Assembly (NCBI RefSeq): GCF_018687355.1
Contig: NZ_CP061288.1
Coordinates: 692,144-756,143, forward strand
DNA from: Polynucleobacter sp. VK25
Lineage (GTDB): Bacteria > Pseudomonadota > Gammaproteobacteria > Burkholderiales > Burkholderiaceae
Direction: 5' to 3'
DNA: 64,000 bases
The notes beneath the pieces are model-generated. The model saw only the letters and a list, made by a program, of their open reading frames with translations. It did not search any database and was not told where the DNA came from. The position numbers were made by a program, and so were the translations under genes. How positions within the stretch are numbered: the first letter of the stretch is position 1; each line of letters begins with the position of its first letter. Positions 7,709-17,800 of this stretch are shown here, piece by piece.

Positions 7709-10093
7709 ATGCGTAAAGCAAAAGACTTGGTGCCACGTGAGGCTGACCGCTTAGGAACAGTTCAAGGGCATCGAGATGGATTTGGATTTGTTATTCCCGA
7801 TGATGGTGGCGAAGATATCTTTCTCTCTGAAAGGGAAATGTCACGCGTCATGCACGGTGACAGAGTCAATGTCAGAGTATTAGGAACCGATCGACGTGGC
7901 CGTCCAGAAGGGCAGATCGTCGAGGTGGTGCTGCACGCCAATAAAGTAGTGATTGGCCGCCTCTTAAATGAAAATGGTGTGCTGATTGTTGCGCCTGAAG
8001 ATAAGCGCATTGGTCATGACATTCTCATTCCGCCTAAGGGGCAGGGCAACGCTAAATTAGGTCAAGTGGTTAGTGTGGAGATCATTGATTACCCAGATAG
8101 TTATCGTCAAGCAGTTGGTCGCGTGGTCGAAGTCTTGGGTGAGATTGATGATCCCGGTATGGAAATCGAAATTGCCGTGCGCAAGTACGGCGTTCCCCAT
8201 GAATTCTCTGCGGCTGCCATGAAAGAAGCGGCAGCATTGCCAGATACAGTCCAGCAATCCGATTTAGAAGGTCGTGTTGATCTACGTGACATACCTTTAG
8301 TCACTATTGATGGTGCTGATGCGCGTGACTTTGATGATGCCGTCTATTGTGAGCCCGTCATGTATGGTCAGACTAAGGCTTGGCGTTTGATTGTGGCGAT
8401 TGCCGATGTGTCTCATTACGTTAAGCCAGGCCAGCCTTTGGATGACGAAGGTTTATTGCGTGCTACTTCAGTGTATTTCCCAAGACGCGTTATTCCGATG
8501 TTGCCTGAGAAGATCTCTAACGGTCTTTGTTCTCTTAATCCTGGCGTAGACCGTCTATGTATGGTTTGCGACTCGGTTGTCGATAACAATGGCATTGTTT
8601 TGGCTTACCAGTTTTATCCAGCGGTAATGCATTCAGCACAGCGCTTTACTTACGATACTGTTTGGGAGATTCTTTCTAATAGTAAGGGTCCAGAAGCAAC
8701 TCGCTTTGCTCAGTTCCGTCCGTTGCTGGGTAACCTATATTCGCTTTATAAAATTCTGTTGGCCGCTCGCGAGAAGCGGGGCGCGATTGAGTTTGAAACT
8801 ACCGAGACTCAAATTATTAGTAATGAGCTTGGCAAGATTCTGCGCATTGAGCCACGCCTCCGTAATGATGCGCATCGCTTAATTGAAGAGTGCATGTTAA
8901 CTGCCAACGTTTGTGCGGCAGACTTCATTGAGAAAAATAAGCGCCTTAGCCTGTATCGTGTTCACGGTGAGCCATCGGAAGAGAAGTTGGTGACATTACG
9001 ACAAGTTCTCAGAACTTCTGGCTTGTCATTGGGCGGCGGCGATAAGCCCAAGCCACGTGATTACGCTAAATTAATGCGTGAAATTAAAGAGCGACCTGAT
9101 GCCAATATGCTGCAGTCGGTGGTATTGCGCTCGATGCAGCAGGCGATGTACCAGCCGGATAACGAAGGCCACTTTGGTTTGGCTTATCCAGCGTATTCTC
9201 ATTTCACGAGCCCGATCCGCCGTTATCCTGATTTGCTAACGCATCGCGTGATCAAGTCGATCCTACAGAAAAAACCATACGTACCCGTATTGCCTCCTAA
9301 GGTTCCACTCAACCTCACCTTGCCGCGTAAGGGCAAAGGTCGTGAGAATGCAGTCAATGCCAAGAAATCCCAAAGTGATGCTAAAGCAGGGGCAGCCAAA
9401 GGCACCAAGCCACCTAAAGGGGCTAATGCAGCGTTACCAATCTGGGGTCAGTTAGGCGTTCATTGCTCATCCAATGAGCGTCGTGCTGATGAAGCTTCAC
9501 GTGATGTAGAGGCTTGGTTGAAGTGTTACTACATGCGTGACCATTTAGGTCAAGAGTATGCCGGCACAGTCACAGGCGTTGCTAACTTTGGTCTATTTAT
9601 TCAACTGGAAAATTTGTTCGTTGAGGGCATGGTGCACGTCACTGAGCTTGGCGGAGATTACTTCCAATATGACGAAGCACGTCAAGAGTTGCGTGGTGAG
9701 CGTACTGGTATTCGTTATCGCTTGGGTGATCGTTTGCATGTATTGGTAAGTCGAGTTGATCTTGATGCACGCAAGATTGAATTTAGCCTTGTTAAATCCG
9801 TTGGTGCTGAGCCTGGCGGGTCGTCTAATCGTCGACAACTGATGCTAGCGAGTGACACGGGTAGACCCAATAAGAAGGCCGCCCCTCAAAGAGGTCGCTC
9901 TGACAACAAGACTCCACAAAAGCCAAGCGGCATTAATGTCAACGCAGCTAAATCTGCGGGTACATTAGGGGCCAATCAGTCTAAGAGTAAAGCTGCCCGC
10001 AAGAATGGTAAATCTGCTAAGCCAGGCAGGTCTATTGGCAAGCCAGCAGGTAGCAAGCCTCCAGTTCGGAGCACTAAAGCACGCCGTAAATAA
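7709..10093 (+). CDS. rnr: Ribonuclease R
   Basis: This is a 3'-5' processive exoribonuclease that degrades structured RNA in the cytoplasm and works in rRNA and tmRNA quality control. The 794-residue protein has OB/cold-shock domains (residues 1-190), the RNB catalytic core (DGADARDFDDAVYCE around 200-215, the Asp-rich metal site, and HFTSPIRRYPDLLTHR around 500), an S1 domain (about 610-690) and a Lys/Arg-rich tail from about 700. An insert of roughly 50 Lys/Pro/Ala-rich residues (about 522-575) separates the RNB core from the conserved ERRADEASRDVE helix. GAAGGAA precedes the ATG. rlmB follows after 34 bases, a pairing also seen in enterobacteria. Confidence 0.97.
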   Translation: MRKAKDLVPREADRLGTVQGHRDGFGFVIPDDGGEDIFLSEREMSRVMHGDRVNVRVLGTDRRGRPEGQIVEVVLHANKVVIGRLLNENGVLIVAPEDKRIGHDILIPPKGQGNAKLGQVVSVEIIDYPDSYRQAVGRVVEVLGEIDDPGMEIEIAVRKYGVPHEFSAAAMKEAAALPDTVQQSDLEGRVDLRDIPLVTIDGADARDFDDAVYCEPVMYGQTKAWRLIVAIADVSHYVKPGQPLDDEGLLRATSVYFPRRVIPMLPEKISNGLCSLNPGVDRLCMVCDSVVDNNGIVLAYQFYPAVMHSAQRFTYDTVWEILSNSKGPEATRFAQFRPLLGNLYSLYKILLAAREKRGAIEFETTETQIISNELGKILRIEPRLRNDAHRLIEECMLTANVCAADFIEKNKRLSLYRVHGEPSEEKLVTLRQVLRTSGLSLGGGDKPKPRDYAKLMREIKERPDANMLQSVVLRSMQQAMYQPDNEGHFGLAYPAYSHFTSPIRRYPDLLTHRVIKSILQKKPYVPVLPPKVPLNLTLPRKGKGRENAVNAKKSQSDAKAGAAKGTKPPKGANAALPIWGQLGVHCSSNERRADEASRDVEAWLKCYYMRDHLGQEYAGTVTGVANFGLFIQLENLFVEGMVHVTELGGDYFQYDEARQELRGERTGIRYRLGDRLHVLVSRVDLDARKIEFSLVKSVGAEPGGSSNRRQLMLASDTGRPNKKAAPQRGRSDNKTPQKPSGINVNAAKSAGTLGANQSKSKAARKNGKSAKPGRSIGKPAGSKPPVRSTKARRK

Positions 10094-10127
10094 AGATTCA
10101 ATAGAAAAATAAGATCAAGAAAAAAAG

Positions 10128-10895
10128 ATGAAGCAAATACTAGTTGGATTTCATGCAGTACAAGCGCGCTTAAGGGTAGATCCAGATAGCTTGAAGTCGG
10201 TTTACTTTGATCCTAGTCGTCGTGATAGACGTATGGGCGATTTTTTAAAGCAAGCAGAAGAGATTCTAGGCGAGCGTTTGCATGCAGCAGATGCAGAGCG
10301 TCTCCATAAGTTGACTGGGCATGATCGTCACCAGGGCGTTGTTGCTTTGGCTGAGAAAATGACGATTGCACGTACTATCACTGAAGTGGTTGAGGATGTA
10401 GAGGGCGCAAAAGAGAAGCCGCTATTCCTGGTGTTAGATGGTATTACTGATCCCCATAACTTTGGCGCTTGTTTGCGTGTTGCGGATGGCGCTGGCGTAG
10501 ATGCTGTAGTGGTTCCTAAAGATCGCTCTGCATCTATTAATGCCACCGTAAGTAAAGTGTCTAGCGGCGCATCCGAGGTGATGCCGGTGATTACTGTTAC
10601 GAACCTCGTTCGCAGCATGAAAGAAATGCAAGAAGCTGGCGTTTGGCTCATCGGCACCGATGACGAGGCCACCAAATCCATTTACGACATCGATCTCACG
10701 GGCTCCATTGCGATTGTGATGGGCGCCGAAGGCGAGGGCATGCGTCGCCTCACTAAAGAAAACTGTGACGAGCTCGTACGCATCCCAATGCAAGGTGTTG
10801 TATCGAGTTTGAATGTTTCTGTTGCAAGTGGCGTATGCTTGTATGAGGCATTAAGACAGCGCCTAGCAAAAGAGAATGACAAAGCTGCCAAGTAA
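10128..10895 (+). CDS. rlmB: 23S rRNA (guanosine-2'-O)-methyltransferase RlmB
   Basis: A SPOUT-class enzyme that methylates the 2'-hydroxyl of G2251 in the P-loop region of 23S rRNA. The 255-residue protein has the N-terminal SpoU substrate-binding domain (HRQGVVA around residues 67-73, part of the L30e-like fold) and the knotted catalytic domain. The three SpoU motifs are visible: DPHNFGACLR (motif 1, with the Asn and Arg), VMGAEGEGM (motif 2) and IPMQGVVSSLNVSVA (motif 3). The length is normal. It follows rnr by 34 bases and probably shares its transcript. The Shine-Dalgarno region is A-rich and weak. Confidence 0.96.
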   Translation: MKQILVGFHAVQARLRVDPDSLKSVYFDPSRRDRRMGDFLKQAEEILGERLHAADAERLHKLTGHDRHQGVVALAEKMTIARTITEVVEDVEGAKEKPLFLVLDGITDPHNFGACLRVADGAGVDAVVVPKDRSASINATVSKVSSGASEVMPVITVTNLVRSMKEMQEAGVWLIGTDDEATKSIYDIDLTGSIAIVMGAEGEGMRRLTKENCDELVRIPMQGVVSSLNVSVASGVCLYEALRQRLAKENDKAAK

Positions 10896-10910
10896 AACAA
10901 GGAGCTTCAT

Positions 10911-11096
10911 ATGAAATGCAATATCGGACACACTGATCGCGTTCTACGAATGACTGTTGGCGTTACGCTAATGGGCTTAGCTGGTTTTGGCATTACTGGC
11001 CCTTGGGCTTGGATAGGCATTATTCCCTTATTAACAGGAATGATCGGCAATTGCCCTGCCTACTCAATACTGGGCATCAATACTGCTAAGAAGTAG
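10911..11096 (+). CDS. DUF2892 (YgaP-type) membrane protein
   Basis: The 61-residue protein matches the DUF2892 family: an N-terminal CNIG..DR..R motif and two closely spaced hydrophobic segments (about residues 14-30 and 33-50), with NCPAYS at the second Cys. This domain is the C-terminal membrane part of the rhodanese YgaP; here it stands alone. CAAGGAG precedes the ATG. It ends one base before the end of the convergent tal gene. The cellular role is unknown. Confidence 0.85.
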   Translation: MKCNIGHTDRVLRMTVGVTLMGLAGFGITGPWAWIGIIPLLTGMIGNCPAYSILGINTAKK

Positions 11097-12074
11097 TTAC
11101 TTCGCTAGTAGTGCTTCCAACTTCTCAGTATCCACACAGAAGTTCCGGATCCCTTCAGCCAATTTCTCGGTGGCCATTGCATCATTGTTGAGTTGCAGTC
11201 GGAAACTAGACTCATCGAGCTTCAATGGTGTAAGGCCTTCAGCCTGCAATGCCGCCGCGGCATTGACTGGATTGAGCTTTTTCTCAATAGATGTATTGCT
11301 GTTTTGAAGTTCAGCCAAGAGCTCTGGGCTAATGGTTAAGAGGTCACACCCTGCTAGCTCTAGGATCTGGCTGGTATTGCGAAAGCTAGCACCCATGATC
11401 TCCGTAGAGATGCCAAAGTGCTTGTAGTAATGAAAGATTCTCTTTACTGAAGTCACACCAGGATCATTTGCGCCACCATTAGTGCTATCACTCCAGTTAG
11501 CGCCTAACTTCGCTTTATTCCAATCGGTGATGCGACCCACAAATGGAGAGATCAGTTTTGCATTAGCTGCGCCACATGCTGCAGCCTGCACTAAAGAGAA
11601 GAGTAGAGTCATATTGCAATGAATACCTTCCGCCTCTAATTCTTTTGCGGCAGCAATACCTTCCCATGTGCCGGCAAGCTTAATCAAAATACGATTGCGA
11701 TCAATGCCATGAGATTCATAGAGGGCAATTAAATGTTTGCCTTTAGATACGGTAGCTTTTGTATTAAAAGACAAGCGGGCATCTACTTCTGTAGAAACAC
11801 GACCCGGAACAATTTTCAGAATCTCTAAGCCAAAGGCAACCAAGATGTAATCCACTAAGTCAGTCGGACTCATGCCTGGGTGGGCTGCTTTGACTGACTG
11901 GACTAAATTCTGGTAATTGCTTTGTTGGGCAGCCTTCAGGATTAGGGAAGGGTTGGTCGTCGCATCCTGTGGCTGGAACGCTTGCATACGCTCAAAATCG
12001 CCTGTATCGGCCACAACGGTAGTGAGCTTCTTGAGTTGCTCGAGTTGGCTTAGTGACGAAGGGGTGCTATTCAT
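11097..12074 (-). CDS. tal: Transaldolase
   Basis: Transaldolase moves a dihydroxyacetone unit between sedoheptulose 7-phosphate and glyceraldehyde 3-phosphate in the non-oxidative pentose phosphate pathway. The 325-residue length fits the TalB group. The N-terminal [10 protein letters not shown] motif (residues 37-46) and the Schiff-base lysine in [12 protein letters not shown] (about residue 135) are present, as is the GASFRN motif. It is divergent from rpiA, another enzyme of the same pathway, with a 93-base shared promoter region. ATG start; the other end abuts the DUF2892 gene without a visible terminator. Confidence 0.97.
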   Translation of the reverse strand: MNSTPSSLSQLEQLKKLTTVVADTGDFERMQAFQPQDATTNPSLILKAAQQSNYQNLVQSVKAAHPGMSPTDLVDYILVAFGLEILKIVPGRVSTEVDARLSFNTKATVSKGKHLIALYESHGIDRNRILIKLAGTWEGIAAAKELEAEGIHCNMTLLFSLVQAAACGAANAKLISPFVGRITDWNKAKLGANWSDSTNGGANDPGVTSVKRIFHYYKHFGISTEIMGASFRNTSQILELAGCDLLTISPELLAELQNSNTSIEKKLNPVNAAAALQAEGLTPLKLDESSFRLQLNNDAMATEKLAEGIRNFCVDTEKLEALLAK

Positions 12075-12111
12075 GGGCTTACTCGCTGCTTTAGGGTGGG
12101 TTTCTGGTAGA

Positions 12112-12123
12112 TATCATATGATA
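12112..12123. promoter_or_regulatory. Palindrome in the tal/rpiA divergent promoter
   Basis: TATCATATGATA is a perfect 12-base palindrome in the 93-base space between tal and rpiA. It is AT-rich and could be a small operator for either gene or a chance match. No known regulator consensus is recognised. Confidence 0.3.
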
Positions 12124-12167
12124 GATGGATTAATTACTCAGTTCCAGTAAAGGCATTTGATAGCTAT

Positions 12168-12878
12168 ATGAACCAAGATCAACTAAAGCAAATGGTGGGC
12201 GAAGCGGCTAGAGATGAAGTGCTTAAGCTGCCTGCAGGACAGATTTTGGGTGTTGGCACAGGCTCGACTGCCAATTGCTTCATTGATGCGCTGGCTCCTC
12301 ATAAGGATCATTTTGCTTGCACCGTATCAAGTTCAAACGCCACTACCGATCGTTTACTTAAGCATGGCTTCAAAGTGCTCGATCCAAATGATGTACAGGG
12401 TCTACCAGCCTATGTCGATGGTGCAGATGAGATTGATCCAGCTGGCCACATGATCAAAGGTGGCGGAGGAGCGCTTACCAGAGAAAAAATTATTGCCTCT
12501 ATGGCAAAGCAATTTATCTGTATTTGCGACTCATCTAAGCAAGTGCCTATGCTGGGTAACTTTGCATTACCGGTAGAAATCATTCCACTGGCTAAAGGCG
12601 TTGTGAGTAGAGAGTTAGAGAAGTTTGGTGGCAAAGTGACTTTGCGCTTGGCCAAGAACACCCGAGCCGATCTAAGCCAAACACCAAGCGAGCCTTTTAT
12701 TACTGATAACGGTGGCTGGATCTTGGATGTGGCTGGTTTGAAGATTGCTAACCCTCTTCAGATGGAAGCGCAAATCAATCAAATTGCTGGCGTCATTACC
12801 GTCGGCTTATTTGCCAAAGAAAAAGCCGATATTCTGCTGGTAAGCAATGCTGCTGGCGTGGAACGCATAGCCCTTTAA
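12168..12878 (+). CDS. rpiA: Ribose-5-phosphate isomerase A
   Basis: It interconverts ribose 5-phosphate and ribulose 5-phosphate in the pentose phosphate pathway. The 236-residue protein has the family motifs LGVGTGSTA (phosphate loop, residues 28-36), VDGADEID with the catalytic Asp residues (about 84-91), and KGGGGALTREKI with the catalytic base Glu (about 97-108). The length matches the family. The best Shine-Dalgarno candidate, AAAGG, lies 15 bases before the ATG, which is further than usual. The pairing with tal is functionally coherent. Confidence 0.97.
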   Translation: MNQDQLKQMVGEAARDEVLKLPAGQILGVGTGSTANCFIDALAPHKDHFACTVSSSNATTDRLLKHGFKVLDPNDVQGLPAYVDGADEIDPAGHMIKGGGGALTREKIIASMAKQFICICDSSKQVPMLGNFALPVEIIPLAKGVVSRELEKFGGKVTLRLAKNTRADLSQTPSEPFITDNGGWILDVAGLKIANPLQMEAQINQIAGVITVGLFAKEKADILLVSNAAGVERIAL

Positions 12879-12904
12879 TTACAGGTTGAGATTATTTGGG
12901 TATT

Positions 12905-12936
12905 AAAAAACCCGACGGGGTATGCCCATCGGGTTT
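12905..12936 (-). terminator. Intrinsic terminator of the small RNA, possibly bidirectional
   Basis: The stem AACCCGA-C-GGG pairs with CCC-A-TCGGGTT (one C/A mismatch) around a short TATG loop. On the minus strand it is followed by TTTTTTAA. On the plus strand the tail is TTTGTTT, so it can also end rpiA transcripts. Confidence 0.85.
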
Positions 12937-13062
12937 GTTTGCCATGGTATGCATGGCGCAGGCTCTCGGAAGGTATTTAGTTCCTTAGCCTATAAGTACA
13001 TAGATGTACTTATTTAGAGTGGCTTTCGCCAATGTAGCGGGGCACCAAAACTGCCTCACCAC
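12905..13062 (-). ncRNA. Candidate stand-alone structured small RNA
   Basis: The stretch between yggX and rpiA has a minus-strand promoter (TTGACA, 16-base spacer, TAGGAT) and ends in a strong intrinsic terminator with a T-run, which defines a transcript of about 158 nt with no long open frame. Read on the minus strand it can form TGGC-GAAA-GCCA with a GNRA loop, a nine-pair ATAAGTACA/TGTACTTAT hairpin, GGCTAAGG...CCTT...AGCC, and GCCATG/CATGGC before the terminator. I do not recognise the family. 6S RNA has a similar size, but a chain of short hairpins is unlike its long rod. It could be a trans-acting sRNA. Confidence 0.6.
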
Positions 13063-13068
13063 AACTTC

Positions 13069-13096
13069 ATCCTACGCTTATCTTTGGTAGTGTCAA
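13069..13096 (-). promoter_or_regulatory. Sigma70 promoter of the small RNA
   Basis: On the minus strand a consensus -35 TTGACA (13096-13091) is followed by a 16-base spacer and TAGGAT (13074-13069) as -10. The predicted start is near 13062. It lies downstream of yggX and points away from it towards the structured region. Confidence 0.65.
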
Positions 13097-13133
13097 CACC
13101 CCAAATCAATAATTAATTAAAAGGTGTAAATAT

Positions 13134-13406
13134 TTATTCTGCTGGTGGCACGTAACCCTGCGCCATATCAGCGCCGCCCTCAAAGAAGTACTTTTCTACT
13201 TGCTTTAAAAGGTACTGACGTGCACGTGGGTCGGCCATATTGAGGCGGTTTTCATTAATCAACATGGTTTGGTGCTTTAACCAAGCAGCCCAAGCCTCTT
13301 TGGAAACTTGATTCCAAACCTTCTTGCCTAGCTCGCCTGGAAGCGGGGCAAAATCCATTCCCTCAGCTTCTTTATTGAGTTTGATACATTGAACCATGCG
13401 TGCCAT
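13134..13406 (-). CDS. yggX: Iron-trafficking / oxidative damage protection protein YggX
   Basis: The 90-residue protein matches the YggX family that protects iron-sulfur clusters from oxidants and passes iron in the cytosol. It begins [19 protein letters not shown], with the conserved Cys at position 7, followed by [18 protein letters not shown] (here KHQTMLINE) and a YF motif near the end. The length is normal. It lies downstream of argA on the same strand with a 41-base gap. The candidate small RNA starts about 70 bases beyond its stop on the same strand, so read-through into that region is possible. Confidence 0.93.
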   Translation of the reverse strand: MARMVQCIKLNKEAEGMDFAPLPGELGKKVWNQVSKEAWAAWLKHQTMLINENRLNMADPRARQYLLKQVEKYFFEGGADMAQGYVPPAE

Positions 13407-13447
13407 CTGTAATACCTTTCTAGTAATTCTTAAGTTGCTTGGATTTC

Positions 13448-14812
13448 TTATAGATCTTTAGTTAAAACCATGGACTTGCGGTCCCAGTTATAAATTTGTT
13501 TTCTCTCTTCCGGCAGATCATCTACTGATGCCCGTTTAAAGCCACGCTTTAAGAACCAGTGTTCAGTTCTGGTGGTTAGAACAAACAACTTTTTAATGCC
13601 CTCTTGTTTGGCGCGCATTTCAACACGCTTCAATAAGCGTTCGCCATCTCCGGATCCTTGAACATCAGGATCAACGGCAAGGCAAGCCAACTCACCAACA
13701 CCATTTGGAAATGGGAAGAGGGCTGCGCAACCGAAGAGAACACGGTCATGCTCAATCACTGAGAAGCGTTGGATATCACGCTCAATCACATCTTGACCAC
13801 GCGCTGCCAAGATGCCTTCATCTTCCAGGGGCATAGTCAATTGCAAGATGCCACCAACGTCATCTTGATTGGCCTCACGTAAGTTCTCAATATCAGATGA
13901 GGCGAGCATCATGCCAATACCATCATGGGTAAAGAGCTCTTCCAACAGCGCTCCATCTTGATTGCATGGCAGGAAATGAACGCGGCTAACACCCGCACGT
14001 ATAGCTTTACCAGAGATATTGAGTAGGCTCTTCATGCCAAGATCCATATCTTTGTTCTGCGACACATATTCTTGCAGTTGTGGCATAGAGAGTTCGGTGA
14101 TGAAATCACCTTCAGCATCTTTTAAGCCAGCATATGGACTTAAGAAGATCAACTTATCTGCTTTTAGGGCGGCAGCGGTGGACGCAGCCACATCTTCGTA
14201 TGCCAGATTAAATGCTTGACCTGTTGGTGAAAAACCTAAAGGCGATAGCAGCACAATCTTGTTGCTATCCAAAGACTGCCTGATGGAGCTAGAGTCAACC
14301 TTACGTACCAATCCGGTATGAATGTAGTCAGTACCTTCTACAACGCCCACTGGCATTGCAGTAATAAAGTTGCCGGAGATCACAGAAATGCGTGAGCCAG
14401 CCATTGGTGTATTTGGTAAGCCACGGCTAAATGCCGCCTCAATATCGAGACGCAATTCACCGGCAGCTTCTTTAACGCACTCTAGTGCAGCTGCATCGGT
14501 AATCCGATAGCTGTGAAGGGCGCTCTTGCCAAACTTGCTTTTAATATTGCGGAGCATGAGCTGCTCTTCAATCTGAGGACGGATGCCGTGAACCAGAACA
14601 ATGCGCATACCCATGGCATGGAGCATGGCGATATCTTCAATCAGGTTCTCAAGGCCGATTTCTTGGACAAGCTCACCTGCAAAGGCAATTACAAAGGTCT
14701 TCTCGCGAAAGCTATGAATGTAGGGCGCAACATCGCGCAACCACCCTACGAAGGGGAAGTTGGAGGTCGTTTCTTCGGCAATTAAGGCCTGGTTCGGTGC
14801 ATTTGTTGGCAT
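13448..14812 (-). CDS. argA: N-acetylglutamate synthase (classical ArgA)
   Basis: It catalyses acetyl-CoA plus glutamate to N-acetylglutamate, the first step of arginine biosynthesis. The 454-residue protein has an amino-acid-kinase-like N-terminal domain (about residues 20-290, with FAGELVQE and LVHGIRPQI) and a C-terminal GNAT acetyltransferase domain (about 300-450, with [21 protein letters not shown] as the acetyl-CoA motif). This two-domain form is normally feedback-inhibited by arginine through the kinase-like domain. It is divergent from hrpA with only 17 bases between the predicted starts. ATG start. Confidence 0.95.
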   Translation of the reverse strand: MPTNAPNQALIAEETTSNFPFVGWLRDVAPYIHSFREKTFVIAFAGELVQEIGLENLIEDIAMLHAMGMRIVLVHGIRPQIEEQLMLRNIKSKFGKSALHSYRITDAAALECVKEAAGELRLDIEAAFSRGLPNTPMAGSRISVISGNFITAMPVGVVEGTDYIHTGLVRKVDSSSIRQSLDSNKIVLLSPLGFSPTGQAFNLAYEDVAASTAAALKADKLIFLSPYAGLKDAEGDFITELSMPQLQEYVSQNKDMDLGMKSLLNISGKAIRAGVSRVHFLPCNQDGALLEELFTHDGIGMMLASSDIENLREANQDDVGGILQLTMPLEDEGILAARGQDVIERDIQRFSVIEHDRVLFGCAALFPFPNGVGELACLAVDPDVQGSGDGERLLKRVEMRAKQEGIKKLFVLTTRTEHWFLKRGFKRASVDDLPEERKQIYNWDRKSMVLTKDL

Positions 14813-14829
14813 AGTGAGAAAATTATAGG

Positions 14830-17800
14830 GTGCAAGAGCCTATAAACCAACAAAAACCCAAAGCAATGTCACTGCCTGTGTCTGCTTCCAACACCTCACG
14901 CAGGCTAGAAATACGGTTTCCGGAGGAATTGCCGGTCTCTGGTCAGCGTCAGCTGATCAAGGATGCCCTGCAGAGCCACCAGGTGGTGATTGTGTGCGGT
15001 GAGACAGGCTCAGGCAAGACTACCCAGCTGCCGAAGATCTGCTTGGATCTGGGGAGGGGCACCATCAATGGTGGCAAGCTCATCGGCCACACTCAGCCTC
15101 GCCGAATCGCAGCAACTGCCACCGCCAAGAGAATTGCCCAAGAGCTAGGCTCACCCATTGGTCAAGATGTGGGTTACCAAGTTCGCTTTGCTGACAAGAC
15201 TAGCCATACCGCTTCCATTAAGCTGATGACCGATGGCATCTTGTTGGCGGAGACGCAGCGTGACCCTCAACTACGCGCCTATGACACGCTCATCATTGAT
15301 GAGGCGCATGAACGTAGTCTCAATATTGATTTCTTATTGGGGTATTTAAGACAGCTGCTTCCCAAGCGACCAGACCTTAAGCTGATCATTACCTCAGCAA
15401 CGATTGATGCCCAGCGATTTGCAGAGCACTTTGCGATCAATGGCAAGATTGCGCCAGTCATTGAGGTCAGTGGCCGACTGTTCCCTGTAGAGCAGCGTTA
15501 CTCACCACTAGAACCTGACGTTAAGCCGGATGGAAAAAAAGAATCCAAGACTGCAAAGGAAATTCCGGATGCGGTGACTGAAGAGATTGCGAGTCTATGG
15601 CGTGAAGGCACTGCTGGTGCCGGTGATGTATTGGTATTTTTGCCCGGCGAGCGAGAAATACGCGATTGTGCAGAAGCATTACGCAAGGACCATGTCCTGC
15701 AACAACGCTTTCACCCAGAAATCCTCAGTTTGTTTGCACGTCAATCAGTGGCTGAGCAGGAGAGGGTATTTAGTCCAGGTAATGGGCGACGCATTATTTT
15801 GACAACTAACGTTGCAGAGACATCGTTAACTGTTCCGAATATTCGTTACGTCATCGATAGCGGTCTAGCAAGAGTTAAACGCTATTCCTACCGTAATAAG
15901 GTTGAGCAGCTCCAGATTGAGCCCATCTCCCAGGCTGCTGCCAATCAAAGGGCGGGTCGTTGCGGACGTGTCTCTGATGGTATCTGTGTACGTTTGTATA
16001 GCGAACAAGATTATCAAGGCCGCCCTAAATTTACTGATCCAGAAATCCTCCGTAGCTCATTAGCTGCAGTGCTCTTGCGCATGAGTTCCTTGCGCTTGCC
16101 CAAGATTCAACACTTTCCTTTTATTGATAAACCTCTCGGAAGAGCAATCGCAGATGGCGTTCAGCTACTTGATGAGTTGGGCGCGATTGAATTTGATGAG
16201 TCAGAGTCAGCTGATGCTAAGGATATTGGTAAGGATATTAACAACAGCTTCAAACTCACTGCGACCGGTAAGCAACTGGCAGACTTACCCCTTGATCCAC
16301 GTATTGGCAGAATGTTACTAGCAGCCAAAGAGCAGAATGCTTTAAAAGAGGTCACCATCATTGCTTCTGCTTTGGCCACACAAGATCCGCGTGATCGGCC
16401 AATGGACCAAGCTGCTGCTGCCGATCAAGCACATCTGCAGTTTGCGGATGAGCGATCGGAGTTCCTCAGTTTTGTAAAGCTTTGGAATTGGTATCAAGAC
16501 GCTTTAAAGCATAAGAGCAGCAATCGTCAACTCGAGAACCTATGTAAGAGTAAGTTTCTGTCACCGCGTCGTTTACGAGAGTGGCGCGATGTGCATGGTC
16601 AATTGCACACCATGCTCGGCGAAAAGGGCTGGAAAGAAAATGGCATAGCCGCAACCTATGAAGAAGTTCACCTCTCTTTATTAACGGGCCTACTTGGATA
16701 TGTGGCTAAAAAAGAAGAGGATGAAAAATCCCAAGATCGCAATAGCAAAACAGGCGGTTATGTTGGGGCGCGTGGTATTCGTCCATTTATCTGGCCTGGT
16801 TCGACCATCGGCAAAAAGGCGGGTGCTTGGATTTTGGCTGGCGAACTGCAAGAAACCAATCGCATGTACGCCAGAACGATTGCCAAGATCGAGCCGCAAT
16901 GGGTAGAGCGTGTTGCTGCGCATCGCCTGATCAAATCCTTGAGTGATCCATTCTGGGATAACCGCCAGGGCGAAGTCATGGCCTTTGAACGGGGTACTTT
17001 ATATGGCTTACCAATCTATCATGGGCGCCGCGTTCGCTACGAGCCACATAACCCTGAAGAGACAAGAGAGTTATTTATTCAACAAGCTTTGGTGCAAGAG
17101 GAAATGTTTGGGCGCATGGACACACCCGCCTTGCAGCGCGAAACAGAAGCCGATGCCAAAAAGAAATACCCCAATGTGTTTGGATTCTTCTGGCATAACC
17201 GCCGACTGATTAAAGAGATTGAGGCTCTAGAGCATCGTTCGCGCCGTCCAGATGTATTGGTCGATGATGATTTGCTGTTTGCTTTTTATAACTCTCGTGT
17301 GCCCAAAGAGGTGCGCAGTCGAGAAAGCCTCAAGGCATGGTTAAGCAAAGATAAAAGCAGAGATAAAAATAAAGATGAAAACAATGAGCAAGACTTGGAT
17401 GGACAGCTCCGCTTAGAAAAAGCCGACTTGATGCGCCATGAGGCAGCTGGTATTACCGTAGATCGCTATCCGAAAACCATGTTGGTCGGCGGCGCACAGC
17501 TCAGTCTGACCTATCACTTCGAGCCTGGCAGCCCAAAGGATGGGGTAACTCTAGTTGTTCCTTTGACTCAACTTAATCAAGTGGATGGTCGTCGTTGTGA
17601 ATGGCTAGTTCCCGGGATGTGTGAGGAGAAGGTACTCCTTCTCCTGAAATCCTTGCCGCAAAAACTCAGACGCCATTGCGTACCGTTGCCAGACTATGCA
17701 AAGTCCTTCCTAGAGCGAAAGTTAGAAGAGAAGCAATTTGGAACGGGCGACTTCTTAGACAGTCTAATTAGTGATATTCGTAAAGAACGTGGTTTAGAAA

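Noticed and set aside
9593..9838. Minus-strand open frame inside rnr
   Set aside because: Shadow of the S1-domain coding region, with no independent signals.
12905..13062. Assignment of the structured RNA as 6S RNA
   Set aside because: Size and independent promoter fit, but I find a chain of short local hairpins instead of one long rod with a central bubble, and no motif I can identify with confidence. Left unassigned.
13052..13068. Five-codon frame ATG AAG TTG TGG TGA at the start of the small RNA
   Set aside because: It overlaps the -10 region and predicted start point, so it would not be transcribed with its own ribosome site.
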